From Acidobacteriota bacterium (GTDB lineage: Bacteria; Acidobacteriota; Terriglobia; Terriglobales; Acidobacteriaceae): DNA of 64,000 nt. Every line of letters begins with the position of its first letter. The stretch's first letter is position 1. Of this stretch, positions 52,168 to 61,444 are shown piece by piece. Position numbers and translations under genes: made by a program. The notes under the pieces are model-generated. The model ran no database searches. It was not told the origin of the DNA and saw nothing but the letters and a program-made list of their open reading frames with translations. The stretch spans positions 186,001-250,000 of the forward strand of contig JABCZL010000012.1 of the NCBI GenBank assembly GCA_013289685.1. The letters run 5' to 3'.

Positions 52168-52734
52168 ATGAAGCTGCTGCAACTCTTGCCGATCGGGAAT
52201 GTGGATGACGGGCTGTTGAAAGATCTGAGTCCCGCAGTCGAAGAAATCCTTTCCGTTCCCTGCAAAGTGCTTCCTGTCCGACTGGATCCAGAGTTTGCCT
52301 TCCATGGCGAACGGCAACAGTATCACTCTTCAGAAATCCTGCAGCGGATGCAAGGCTTGGTTACTGCCGACTCCTGGCGAATGCTGGGCATTGCGGCCGT
52401 GGATCTGTACATCCCGATTCTTACCTTCGTGTTCGGCGAGGCGCAGATGGGTGGCCCTTGTGCCGTGCTCTCGTCTCACCGGCTGCGCGAAGAATTCTAT
52501 GGCCTTCCATATGACTCCGAACTATTTCGGAGTCGCCTGATCAAGGAAGGCGTGCATGAATTGGGACATACTCTAAACCTGCCTCACTGCGATGACTACC
52601 GCTGTGTCATGGCCTCTTCGCATGCCGTGGAATGGATCGACCTCAAGGACAGCGCACTATGTAAATCGTGCTGGGCTGCGGTGATGCCGACGACACAAGT
52701 CGGGTTGGCGAAAAAAACCGGTAAAGGGCCTTGA
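52168..52734 (+). CDS. amzA: Archaemetzincin-family metalloprotease
   Basis: A 188-residue protein carrying the archaemetzincin signature HELGHTLNLPHC near residue 131 (HExxHxxxxxH, the third His being followed by Cys) and the trailing C...CVMASSH ... CKSC pattern that binds a second zinc. The family is mostly archaeal and eukaryotic, with scattered bacterial members, and its substrate is unknown. It starts 9 nt after the response regulator, so it may be part of the redox operon. Confidence 0.85.
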   Translation: MKLLQLLPIGNVDDGLLKDLSPAVEEILSVPCKVLPVRLDPEFAFHGERQQYHSSEILQRMQGLVTADSWRMLGIAAVDLYIPILTFVFGEAQMGGPCAVLSSHRLREEFYGLPYDSELFRSRLIKEGVHELGHTLNLPHCDDYRCVMASSHAVEWIDLKDSALCKSCWAAVMPTTQVGLAKKTGKGP

Positions 52735-52763
52735 GACAAATCTGATTCCTAAATCAAGGGGAA

Positions 52764-52798
52764 CAAAACTCCGGCCACCCGGTGTCCTGGCTGTTTTG
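52764..52798. terminator. Probable bidirectional terminator
   Basis: An imperfect stem with A-rich and T-rich flanks (CAAAAC ... GTTTTG) between the convergent amzA and H-protein-like genes. Confidence 0.5.
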
Positions 52799-52884
52799 CC
52801 TTGGATCCGCGTGGCCGTTGTTTCAGCGGTCCTCTCTTTTTACGGCGGCCGATACATGTTCGGCGCGCGGGCCGTGAGCTCGAC

Positions 52885-53562
52885 TTATGACAGGAAGAAC
52901 TCTTTCGCCAGGGGCAGCCACTCTTGGTCTGGGATGTGGTTCGTGAGGTTATCCATGGCGACTCCTCCATCCTGCGCCAGCGCTCCAGCGAACGCCGGCA
53001 TATGGCGCTGCAGGCGGCTTGCCGATTCCTCGGTCCACCAGCGGGCGAGCGCGCCTCCGAGCAAATTGCGAAAGCTTGTCTTGCTATCGGGGGCTTGCAC
53101 CGTGAGCAGCCAGCCTTCGCCGTAGGGATCGCGAAGCGCAAGCTTCGGATTGCGCACAATCGCTTCGTTGATGTCGGACACTGTGCCCTCGATGGGCGAA
53201 ATCATGTCGACTCCGCAACCGTCGCTATGAATTGTGCACAGCTTCTGGCCCTGCCGAATCCACTGCCCCCGTTGCGGCAGCATGATGTGCTCTATTTTGC
53301 CGGTCAGCTTGGAAGCAAAATCGTCCATGCCGACCCTCACTAGGTTGGGGCTCTCACTCAACGCCCACGTGTGACCGGGGTGGTAGCGCAAGTTTTCCGG
53401 CACCTCGAAACCGCCGACCAAGGCTGGCTGTAAGCGTGGCACTGCCGAGTCCCGCTTCGAACTAGACACTTGCAACGCGGGCTGTGCAGCCACGTGGCGA
53501 GTGCGGAAATAATCGATCAGCAAGAAGATTGCGAATGTGACGAGAACCAGTAGGACTGTCAT
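52885..53562 (-). CDS. Membrane-anchored GcvH-like protein without the lipoyl lysine
   Basis: A 225-residue protein: an N-terminal membrane anchor (LLVLVTFAIFLLIDYF), then a glycine-cleavage H-protein fold from about residue 55 (YHPGHTWAL, LPQRGQWIRQGQKL, SPIEGTVSDINEAI, DPYGEGWLLTV). In true H-proteins the segment E-S-V-K-A holds the lipoylated Lys; here it reads HSDGCGVDM with no Lys, a Cys nearby instead. It therefore cannot act in glycine cleavage in the usual way. Similar membrane H-like proteins accompany redox complexes. Function unknown. Confidence 0.75.
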   Translation of the reverse strand: MTVLLVLVTFAIFLLIDYFRTRHVAAQPALQVSSSKRDSAVPRLQPALVGGFEVPENLRYHPGHTWALSESPNLVRVGMDDFASKLTGKIEHIMLPQRGQWIRQGQKLCTIHSDGCGVDMISPIEGTVSDINEAIVRNPKLALRDPYGEGWLLTVQAPDSKTSFRNLLGGALARWWTEESASRLQRHMPAFAGALAQDGGVAMDNLTNHIPDQEWLPLAKEFFLS

Positions 53563-54122
53563 AAGTCACCTCGTCGGAGCGCCGTGTTGCAAGCCACTCA
53601 CACTTTTCTAGAGGCAATCGCGATGCCAAGACGAAGCGGGTCGGCAATGAATCGGCTTGCAGACGGCGATCTTCCCCAAAATCAGGCGGATAGACGAAGT
53701 AGCCCCTCGCATCCCGGACTATCGCGAAGAATTCGTCAACTGGGTCTTGATGGAAATCGCAACAGGTCAAAAGACGTTTTGGGCACTTTCTGGGAAGCAA
53801 CTAGTAGAGCCACAACTTATAGTCAAGGACTTACGGATGTCGAGAGCGGGTGATGAAGTTCACAACAGCGAAGTTGAAGAATGCAACCTGATCTTATCGC
53901 CCACTGCGGTATTCTCCGAGTCGCGTTTCCAGCGCACAAACCTGGCGCTCGATCAATAACTTCCCATCCTTCCGCATCTGGGAGATAGAGAGTTTGGCAC
54001 CGCACAGCTGGCGGAGATCTCGATTCGCGCCGTCGCCCGTTTGGAAGCCTCCACGATCGAAAACCACGATGTCGAAACGCCTGAGGACAATGTCTTAAAG
54101 CTTCATGGCGACGGCTCTTCGC
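53563..54122. other. Degenerate stretch with short open frames
   Basis: No intact gene recognised. The frame at 53657-53959 (100 codons, EEFVNWVLMEIATGQKTFWALSG) looks protein-like but has no clear start or family. Probably gene remnants at the edge of an old insertion. Confidence 0.45.
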
Positions 54123-54296
54123 TCAATGGTGCTTTGCACTTCGCTGCGGAAGCGCCGGGGCGGGTACCTCCGGAGCCGCCGGACCCTGTTGTGACTGGGC
54201 CGCGCTTGGTGTCTGCGGTGTCGCTTGCCGTTCGCTGGCAAACCAAGTGCCCAAGAAGAAGCCCAATGCGAGGGCGGCACTGGCAACGACAGGCAA
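54123..54296 (-). pseudogene. 3' fragment of a copy of the small Tra-operon membrane protein
   Basis: On the minus strand the frame reads PVVASAALALGFFLGTWFAS and ends ALPQRSAKHH. This mirrors the C-terminal half of the gene at 37598-37948, and near-identical DNA starts at GCACTGGCAACGACAGGCA in both. The 5' half is absent; the similarity stops at 54296, where a LysR fragment begins. Confidence 0.75.
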
Positions 54297-54930
54297 TCAC
54301 GACTGGGTTTCCACGATGCTTGCGATCCGGCTTCCTTTGTATCCGATGTATCCGAGGCTCGGAATTCGACTAAAGACTCAGTTTGTAATGGAGTCGGTCC
54401 ATAGCGTCCTTGTTGGAGAAGTCAACCTCGCCTTGGTGACGGCGCCACCGCAGGATGCTCAGATCACGGCTGTGCCTTTTGCTCCCGCTCCGCTCTATGC
54501 TGTACTCCCAGAGAACCACCCCGCTGCTCACAAAGAACGCCTGGTTCTCCATGATCTGGCCAAGGATGAGTGGATTCTGTTTCCGAGACGTTTTGATCCG
54601 ATCGTCTTTGAGGCAATCATGGATGCAGCACAACGTGGGTCCATCGCTCCCAAGCACGCTCACGATGCCATCGCGCCACAGCAGGCAGTGGACCTAGTAT
54701 TGGAGCACGTAGGCGTCGCCATCCTCACGCAGCCCACTGCGCCAGGCCTTCATCCTGACGGTGTGGTCGTAAAGCTGCTTTCCGATGCATCGTTGTGCTT
54801 CAAAACATGCGTGATCCTGAGAGCCGATAACACGTCCCGGCTCATAGAGGAATACGTTCGAATGTTCCTTCGCAAATATGCGCCGCAGCGCCTGCCACTA
54901 AAGCGAACGGAATTATCGCTGTCCGCCTGA
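54297..54930 (+). pseudogene. LysR-type regulator, C-terminal fragment
   Basis: The frame matches the effector-binding domain of LysR regulators (LVGEVNLALVTAPPQDAQITAVPFA, HDLAKDEWILFPRRFDP, VLEHVGVAILTQPTA) but lacks the N-terminal helix-turn-helix. It fuses directly to the mobile-element remnant at 54296, so the gene was cut by the insertion or a deletion. Confidence 0.75.
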
Positions 54931-54975
54931 GTTGTCAGGATGAAAGAGGCAATCCCAACGCCGCGCCGGCTTTAA

Positions 54976-55605
54976 GTGTTGTGCTGCGTGGCTGAAGTGA
55001 CGTGTTATTCTTTGCCTTCACTTAGCGCCGCGAAGCAGGGCGCGGGTCAGTGCGTTGCCGACGTCCTGCGGCCCGAGGCCAAGAATGCGGTGGCTGCGAT
55101 GCGGCACATGGGGTTAAAAATCGTTGTGATCAGTGGAGACACCCAAGGAGTGACTTCCTCTGTGGGGCGCGATCTCGGAGTCGATGAAGCAGTCGGTAAA
55201 CTTCTGCCCGAGCAGAAAGCAGAATGGGTTAGTGGTCTGCGCAGTAAGAATCGAAAGGTCGCAATGGTCGGCGACGGAATCAACGATGCTCCCGCTCTGG
55301 TGGAAGCCAACGTTGGAATCGCAATGGGCTCAGGAACGGACGTGGCCAGGGAGAGCGCAGACGTGATCTTGATCGGAAGCGATCTGTCCAAGCTAGTGGA
55401 AACCTTGCGGGTTGCGCGACGATGCCACGGGATCATTATGCAGAATTTCGTCGGCACGCTGGTCGTGGACAGCATAGGGGTCGGCATGGCAGCGTTTGGC
55501 TTGCTGAATCCGCTGCTCGCAGCCTTCATTCACGTTACTTCGGAATTGGCCTTCATTCTGAATTCCACAAGATTGTTGCCTCGCACGTCTGCGATCGGGC
55601 GATGA
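54976..55605 (+). pseudogene. Heavy-metal P-type ATPase, C-terminal fragment
   Basis: Contains only the P-domain end (VVISGDTQGVTSSVGRDLGV, KVAMVGDGINDAPAL) and the last two transmembrane helices. The N-terminal metal-binding domains, the CPC membrane segment and the DKTG phosphorylation site are missing. It resembles CopA-type Cu+ exporters. Another truncated gene in this graveyard. Confidence 0.75.
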
Positions 55606-55676
55606 GTTCTGGACCGTGCCGCGAACTGGGTATCCGTCGCGTGGTGATGAGAAAGTTGTACAGGAATTGGTCTAGT

Positions 55677-56061
55677 ATGCCGAACACGAGTATAGATTGT
55701 CCGCTCAAGACCAGGCGCCTCGTAGTCGGGCAGATTACGATCTGCCGAGGCTGCTGTTGCGGCGATATCGAGCGGGGGTTCCCCGAGGTTCCGGTGGAAT
55801 GGCTGAAGAGTGAATGGCGGAAAAGGGGGACTTCTGAAGCGAGTCCAATTGACCATCAGCGGTTGTGTCGGACCCTGTGATGTGCCAAACGTGGTCGTGA
55901 TCACTACCTCATAGGGCACGGAGTGGCTGGGGAATATTGTTAAATTCGACCAGTATCGTAGCTTGCTTGAGTGGGCTGTTCTGTGTCGGGATGCAGGCGA
56001 GATGTTAACACTCCCGCGCGAATTCCATGAATGCAGGATCAGCCCGTTTCGTTCAAGCTAA
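55677..56061 (+). pseudogene. (2Fe-2S) ferredoxin-domain gene with frameshift and stop
   Basis: The first frame gives ITICRGCCCGDIERGFPEVP to WRKRG. Shifting frame at a G-run continues LLKRVQLTISGCVGPCDVPN and VVVITTS. After an in-frame TAG it goes on EWLGNIVKFDQYRSLLEWAV to PFRSS. Together this is a thioredoxin-like 2Fe-2S ferredoxin (C...CCC and C...C motifs), now broken twice. Confidence 0.6.
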
Positions 56062-56100
56062 AATGACACGATCAAGACTTGGGCTGGAGAGTCACAGACG

Positions 56101-56211
56101 ATGCAATTGAAGGTGCGCCTGGGCGAGGCGACATACGTTTTGGTCGGAGTCGGCGTCTCAGGTCTAGTAGTTCTTGCGATTGCCTACTTCGTTTATTCGT
56201 GCTGGAAGTAG
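56101..56211 (+). CDS. Possible 36-residue membrane peptide
   Basis: ATG at 56101 opens 36 codons with one transmembrane helix (YVLVGVGVSGLVVLAIAYFV) and a CWK end. A GGAGAG site lies about 11 nt upstream. Size and isolation make it a weak call. Confidence 0.35.
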   Translation: MQLKVRLGEATYVLVGVGVSGLVVLAIAYFVYSCWK

Positions 56212-56840
56212 TTCCGACCCGGTAGCGTCAGTGTCGGTCTTCCACCCTCTGACACCGTCGATCGGTACTCGCTCCTTCCTCGCAGAGCACACCTGCCTTC
56301 ACTCAAATTTAGAACGCCTTCCTCCATGACAATTCGGCAGCTCTCCCGTTAGCTGGTCTGTCGGTGTAGCGAACCAGCACGCGGGAAGCAGATCTTCACG
56401 AAGAGTCCCTGACGTCCAGAATCATTCGCCAGCCGAGCGATGCTAAGGTGTCGCCGATATCATCGTGTAATTGTCTTGTCTGAACTTTTCTGGTGTCATC
56501 GTTCCATCGCGGCCACGCAGGGCGTTCCGTCCAAAGATCGCCTCGCCCGTGGCTGGAAGCGGTGTGGTGAATGCGGGTGCGATGGTGACACTGCCTCCGA
56601 TTGCGCCTGACGGATAGAGATAAAGTGCACATTGGGCACGACATCCGGGCGCTGGACGCTACCATCGGTGGAGGCATCGGCCGACACAGGCCGGGCGTCA
56701 GGCAGTTGACTCGGCGCAATTGTCCGCTGTTAAATTGCGAAAGTGTTCTGTGGGGAATCGAGGCGGACGGTCTGCGCCCCCGCGGCAGCCGTGCGCCTCA
56801 AAGAAGCGAAACCAAAATCTCGTCCACGCGGCTGTCAAGC
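56212..56840. other. Intergenic stretch with no recognised gene
   Basis: Long antisense ORFs here lack features of real genes. Possibly remnants belonging to the degenerate zone. Confidence 0.45.
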
Positions 56841-57209
56841 ATGATCAGAAATGGACTCATCGCGACTTGCTTTGTCTGTCTCTTAAGCGCAGGAACTGAT
56901 CGTGCTCATGGCCTAGACCCAAGCAAACGCCTGACCCAATACCGCCATAATGTGTGGCGAGTTCAAGACGGCTTCTTTCCGGGCAGTCCATCTTGGGCCT
57001 CGCAAACTGCCGACGGCTATCTGTGGGTCGTAACATCGAGTGGAGTCTTCCGCTTTGATGGCGTTCGCTTCGTCCCCTGGTCGCCTCCGCCGTCAGCTTC
57101 GAATGACACCGAATTTTCGAGCCTGCAAAGAGCGGGGGATTTTGGATCAACGACGGTCTTGGACTTAGTCATATACGAGGCGATCGCATCGTTTCGCATA
57201 TCAACTTAG
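56841..57209 (+). pseudogene. N-terminal remnant of a propeller-type sensor kinase
   Basis: Starts with a signal peptide (LIATCFVCLLSAGTDRAHG) and the entry of a two-component-regulator propeller (YRHNVWRVQDGFFPGSPSWA, TADGYLWVVTSSGVFRFDG). A frameshift near 57130 then breaks it (restored frame: GGFWINDGLGLSHIRGDRIV) and nothing follows. It looks like a truncated relative of the intact kinase at 58.3 kb. Confidence 0.65.
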
Positions 57210-57225
57210 GGGTGGTGGGTCCCTA

Positions 57226-58338
57226 GTGAGAAATCATCTTCGAAGAATTGCACAGTTCGATCGCGAATACATAGGCGGACGTAGCAGGCTGATGCTGGCT
57301 CTGATTATGGCTTGTGGCGCCCTCGCGGGTTGTCACTCCCGGCAAACCGACGCCAAACCAGCCATTGAGTTTACCAAGATTCCACCCGCGGCGCAGGGCG
57401 GCCGAGAGAGGGTCGATACGATCGCAGGCCGTGTCAGAAACGCCCGCCCGGGGCAGCAAATTGTGATTTATGCGCACAGCGGGCAATGGTGGGTGCAGCC
57501 CTGGCCTGAGCGCCCGTTCATTCCCATCAAAGCGGATTCAACGTGGAGCACGGAAACTCATCTGGGGTTTGACTATGCTGCGTTACTCGTGGAGCCTGAT
57601 TATCATCCGTTACCCGAAATAGATGTAGCTCCGACTCAGGGCGGTTCCGTTGCCCTCGTAACCATCGTCAAGGGTACCGGGACACCGCAATTGGCTCCCA
57701 CCGGCTCGCTTAAGTTCAGTGGTTACGATTGGAGTGTTCGTGTGATTGAGAGTGACAAGGGAGGCCTAAGCAACCTCTACGATCCCGAAAATGCGTGGAC
57801 CGATGCCAAGGGCGCGCTCCACATGCGAATTACAAGGAAGTCGGGTAAATGGTCTTGTGCAGAAATATTCTTGGGGCGCACTCTCGGGTATGGCACGTAT
57901 TCGGTCACTGTACGCGATACGTCCCATCTGGAACCGGCCGCGGTCTTCAGCATGTTTACCTTCGACGACTCAAATAGCGAGCAGCACTTTCGGGAAATGG
58001 ACGTAGAGGTTGGTGGGCGGGACGCTGAGAACAAAAATAATACGCGGTACACAATTCAACCGCTCTACATTCCCGGGAACCTATACACATTTGCGGCGCC
58101 CGCAGGCCCGTTGACATTTGTCCTGCGCTGGGAATCTGGTCATGCAACTTTCAAGACTTTTCGCGGAAGATCTTCGGGCGCGGGAGCGCCACTCGTTTCC
58201 GAACATGAGTTCACATCTACGATACCCGTACCCGGCGAGGCGATGCCCCGTCTGATTTTTTATGTCGTTGCGAGCGACAAAAATCCTATGCAGAAGCCAA
58301 GCGAGGTGGTGGTTGAGAAGTTCGCATACCTTCCGTGA
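57226..58338 (+). CDS. Lipoprotein with a GH16-like domain
   Basis: A 370-residue protein with lipobox LAGC near residue 33. A first beta domain (about 55-150) is followed from about 165 by a concanavalin-like fold: SLKFSGYDWSV, YDPENAWTDAKGALHMRI, FREMDVEVGG near 262 and a C-terminal EVVVEKFAYLP. The M-D-V-E-V segment occupies the place of the GH16 E-x-D-x-x-E active site, but only partly matches, so hydrolase activity is uncertain. It lies just upstream of a propeller kinase and overlaps its open frame. Confidence 0.65.
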   Translation: MRNHLRRIAQFDREYIGGRSRLMLALIMACGALAGCHSRQTDAKPAIEFTKIPPAAQGGRERVDTIAGRVRNARPGQQIVIYAHSGQWWVQPWPERPFIPIKADSTWSTETHLGFDYAALLVEPDYHPLPEIDVAPTQGGSVALVTIVKGTGTPQLAPTGSLKFSGYDWSVRVIESDKGGLSNLYDPENAWTDAKGALHMRITRKSGKWSCAEIFLGRTLGYGTYSVTVRDTSHLEPAAVFSMFTFDDSNSEQHFREMDVEVGGRDAENKNNTRYTIQPLYIPGNLYTFAAPAGPLTFVLRWESGHATFKTFRGRSSGAGAPLVSEHEFTSTIPVPGEAMPRLIFYVVASDKNPMQKPSEVVVEKFAYLP

Positions 58339-61300
58339 GAATGCTTGTGGAAGACGGCTTCTACTCAGGTGGGCCATTACCAGCCTCGCCGCTCTCTGCT
58401 TGACTGTTTCAGCGTCTGCCGTAGATCCTGCCCGGGACGTGTCGCAATATCTCCGCGAGTCGTGGGGAGCAGAGAAAGGCTTCCCGGGCGAATCTATAAC
58501 GGCCATCGCGCAGACTTCCAATGGCTATCTCTGGATAGGGACGGATAAGGACCTCGTTCGTTTCGACGGTTTCAATTTTCGTGAGTTTGAATGGGCCCAC
58601 CCGGATCCAATCGGGATTGGCCCTGTGCGAACGCTCGTAGTGGATGCAAGCGATAACCTTTGGATCTTGCTACAAAACACCCAAGTCTTTCGTTACCACA
58701 ATGGAATCTTCGAGCCTATCCGCGGCTGGGCTGAGGGCGGCACAACCGCAATGGCACGGGGAAGCTCCGGTGCTGTTTTGCTCTCATCATCAGCTGCGGG
58801 AACTCTAACATACGGCGGGAACGGCTTTCGGAGCCTGTCGTCCGCAGCTCTTCTCACCGACGCTGCAAGGGCTCCTCATGAGCAAGCAACTCCCTTCAGT
58901 TGGTTTGATCGTCTGGCGTCACCCACCTTGCTGGTGATCTCTATGGCGCAGACTGACGACGGAAAGATTTGGCTTGCCACGGAGCATCGAGGGCTCTTCT
59001 ATCTCCAGCAGGGCCACATTTCGAGCGTTTCCAATGGAGGGGCTGTTACGACGATTCACTGTTTTCTGCCTCTTAAGAACTCGGAACTGTGGCTCGGGAC
59101 GGCGAATGGCGTGTTGCGCTGGAATGGAACAGAGCTTAGTTCGGCAGGTGTACCGTCATCTCTCCTCAATCTCGACGTGCTCTCCATGCTTCGCGACCGG
59201 GACTTGAACATCTGGATTGGCACGAGCCGCGGATTGTTTCGGTACAACGCGAATGGGGTTTCTTTACTGGGTGCTCACGAAACCAGGGGGCCAGTGACTG
59301 CGCTCTTCGAAGATCGGGAGGGAAGCATCTGGTTCGGTAGCGCACGCGGCCTCGAACGACTGCGCGACAGCGACTTTGTTACGTACTCTATTCCCAATTC
59401 GAAATCGCAAAGCACGGGGCCGGTATACGTTGACTCCCGCGGTCGCACTTGGATTGCACCCATTGAGGGCGGTTTGCGGTGGTTGAAGGGAGAAAAAAAT
59501 GGGGCTGTCACCGCCGCTGGGATCGCCAACGACGTCGTCTACTCCATTACTGGCACTGACAAGGATGATGTTTGGCTGGGACGACAACAGGGTGGACTCA
59601 CCCATCTGCGGTACTCAGGCACTTCGTTTACAGCTAAGACCTACATAAAGGCGGACGGCCTGGTGCAAAACAGCGTTTACGCTGTTTATGAAAGTCGGGA
59701 TGGCACGGTGTGGTCCGGTACCCTGAGTGGCGGCATCAGCGAACTCAAGGGGGGACACTTCACGAACTATACAACGACCGACGGCCTCCCCTCCAATACC
59801 GTCTCCTCAATCGCCGAGGGGCCCGACGGTACTATATGGTTCGGCACACCGAAAGGCCTCAGCGAGTTCTCGAAGAACCACTGGCGAACTTATGGCGTCC
59901 GCGATGGTCTCGTTTCCCAAGATATCAACTGCCTGCTCGAGGACTCCGGTGGTGTTCTTTGGATTGGCACTGCGGGAGGCTTGGCCTTTCTTCGTAACGG
60001 GCGCGTTCAAACTCCTCCAGGCACTCAATCGTGGCTGACCGAGCCCATCTTTGGAATAGCGGAGGATGGTAGCGGATCGCTGTGGATAGCAACGAGTGCT
60101 CGAGTGCTGCGAGCACGGCGAGCCAGTTTGACGAGCAATAAGGTACTCGAGGATTCAGCTTTTCGGATGTATGGGCGGGACAATGGCTTGGCAGGCACCG
60201 AAGGCGTCAAGCGCTTCCGCTCTGTCCTCGCAGACTCTCAGGGAAACGTTTGGTTTTCGACAACTCATGGCCTCTCGGTTGTGAATCCAGATCGAAGCGC
60301 TGTGAACTCATTTCCGCCATTGTTGCGCGTCGAGACGGTTGCGGTGGATGGCAATGAAGTCAATTTGGAACAGCCGATCCGGTTTCCATCTGGCAAGCAC
60401 AGAATCGTGTTTCATTATTTGGGGTTGACTCTCGCAAGTCCTGAGCGCATCCGTTATCGTTATTGGCTCGATGGTTTTGACCGGGGATGGAGTGACGCCA
60501 CAAGCAATCGAGAAGCCGCCTTCGCCAATCTGAGCCCAGGTAGGTACCGGTTTCGACTAATGTGCAGCAACAGTGACAGCATATTGAACACTGAAGGCGC
60601 CTCGATTGATTTCTCCGTTCTGCCCACGTTTTATCAGACGACCTGGTTCCGTATGTTAGGTGTTACTGCGTTCTTAACATTACTCTGGAGCATTTATCAA
60701 CTTCGAGTTCAGCAACTGCAGCGTCGGTTCAATATTGCTTTGGAAGCGCGCGTGAACGAACGCACGCGCATCGCGCGCGACCTGCACGATACCCTGCTCC
60801 AGAGTTTCAACGCACTTTTGCTTCGTTTCCAGGCAGCGTCAGATTTGTTTAGTGCTCATTCAGATGAGGCGAAAGGTGTTCTCGATAGTGCGATCGATCA
60901 AACTGCTCAGGCGCTCATCGAAGGGAGAGACGCTGTGCAGCAGTTGCGCTCGACGAGCCTGGGCAGCAACGACCTGGTAGGCGCGCTTGGTTCACTTGGG
61001 AAGGCGCTGGCTGCCGATGGATCGAACGGTGATGCCCCAGCCTATCATCTTGAAGTGGAAGGCACGCCCCGGGATCTTCTTCCAATCACGAGGGATGAAG
61101 TTTATCGAATTGCGGGCGAGGCCTTGCGAAACGCATTCCGGCACGCACGAGCCCGGAACCTCGAAGTTGAAATCCATTATGATACGCGGCAACTTCGATT
61201 GCGGATCCGGGACGACGGACAAGGGATCGACCCACAACTTCTTCGCACCGATGGACTCTCCGGACACTATGGTTTAAGCGGGATGCGTGAACGTGCTCAA

Positions 61301-61444
61301 TCTTTAGGGGGCGAGCTCACTATCTGGAGCGAAGTGAATTCAGGTACTGAGATCGATCTTACTGTTCCTTCTTCCGTCGCTTACACGAAGCCCGGTCTTT
61401 CCCGTTTGCGGATTCTAACGAAACGAAGCCAGACAAGATCATGA
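58262..61444 (+). CDS. Two-component propeller sensor histidine kinase
   Basis: A 1,060-codon frame (a TTG at 58312 could be the real start, since the first part overlaps the upstream gene). Signal-like segment SLAALCLTVSASA, then about 14 regulator-propeller repeats (GYLWIGTDKDLVRF, IWIGTSRGLFRY, TIWFGTPKGLSEF), a Y_Y_Y domain near 720 (YRYWLDGFDRGWSD), one TM near 800, and a HisKA_3 domain with RIARDLHDTLLQSF near 840 and HATPase (AGEALRNAFRHA, RDDGQGI, GLSGMRERA). HTCS-like sensors of this type monitor sugars or other periplasmic ligands. Confidence 0.85.
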   Translation: MSLRATKILCRSQARWWLRSSHTFRENACGRRLLLRWAITSLAALCLTVSASAVDPARDVSQYLRESWGAEKGFPGESITAIAQTSNGYLWIGTDKDLVRFDGFNFREFEWAHPDPIGIGPVRTLVVDASDNLWILLQNTQVFRYHNGIFEPIRGWAEGGTTAMARGSSGAVLLSSSAAGTLTYGGNGFRSLSSAALLTDAARAPHEQATPFSWFDRLASPTLLVISMAQTDDGKIWLATEHRGLFYLQQGHISSVSNGGAVTTIHCFLPLKNSELWLGTANGVLRWNGTELSSAGVPSSLLNLDVLSMLRDRDLNIWIGTSRGLFRYNANGVSLLGAHETRGPVTALFEDREGSIWFGSARGLERLRDSDFVTYSIPNSKSQSTGPVYVDSRGRTWIAPIEGGLRWLKGEKNGAVTAAGIANDVVYSITGTDKDDVWLGRQQGGLTHLRYSGTSFTAKTYIKADGLVQNSVYAVYESRDGTVWSGTLSGGISELKGGHFTNYTTTDGLPSNTVSSIAEGPDGTIWFGTPKGLSEFSKNHWRTYGVRDGLVSQDINCLLEDSGGVLWIGTAGGLAFLRNGRVQTPPGTQSWLTEPIFGIAEDGSGSLWIATSARVLRARRASLTSNKVLEDSAFRMYGRDNGLAGTEGVKRFRSVLADSQGNVWFSTTHGLSVVNPDRSAVNSFPPLLRVETVAVDGNEVNLEQPIRFPSGKHRIVFHYLGLTLASPERIRYRYWLDGFDRGWSDATSNREAAFANLSPGRYRFRLMCSNSDSILNTEGASIDFSVLPTFYQTTWFRMLGVTAFLTLLWSIYQLRVQQLQRRFNIALEARVNERTRIARDLHDTLLQSFNALLLRFQAASDLFSAHSDEAKGVLDSAIDQTAQALIEGRDAVQQLRSTSLGSNDLVGALGSLGKALAADGSNGDAPAYHLEVEGTPRDLLPITRDEVYRIAGEALRNAFRHARARNLEVEIHYDTRQLRLRIRDDGQGIDPQLLRTDGLSGHYGLSGMRERAQSLGGELTIWSEVNSGTEIDLTVPSSVAYTKPGLSRLRILTKRSQTRS

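Noticed and set aside
55530-55919. 129-codon minus-strand ORF over the 2Fe-2S gene remnant
   Set aside because: The plus strand gives recognisable ferredoxin motifs in two frames; the antisense product has none.
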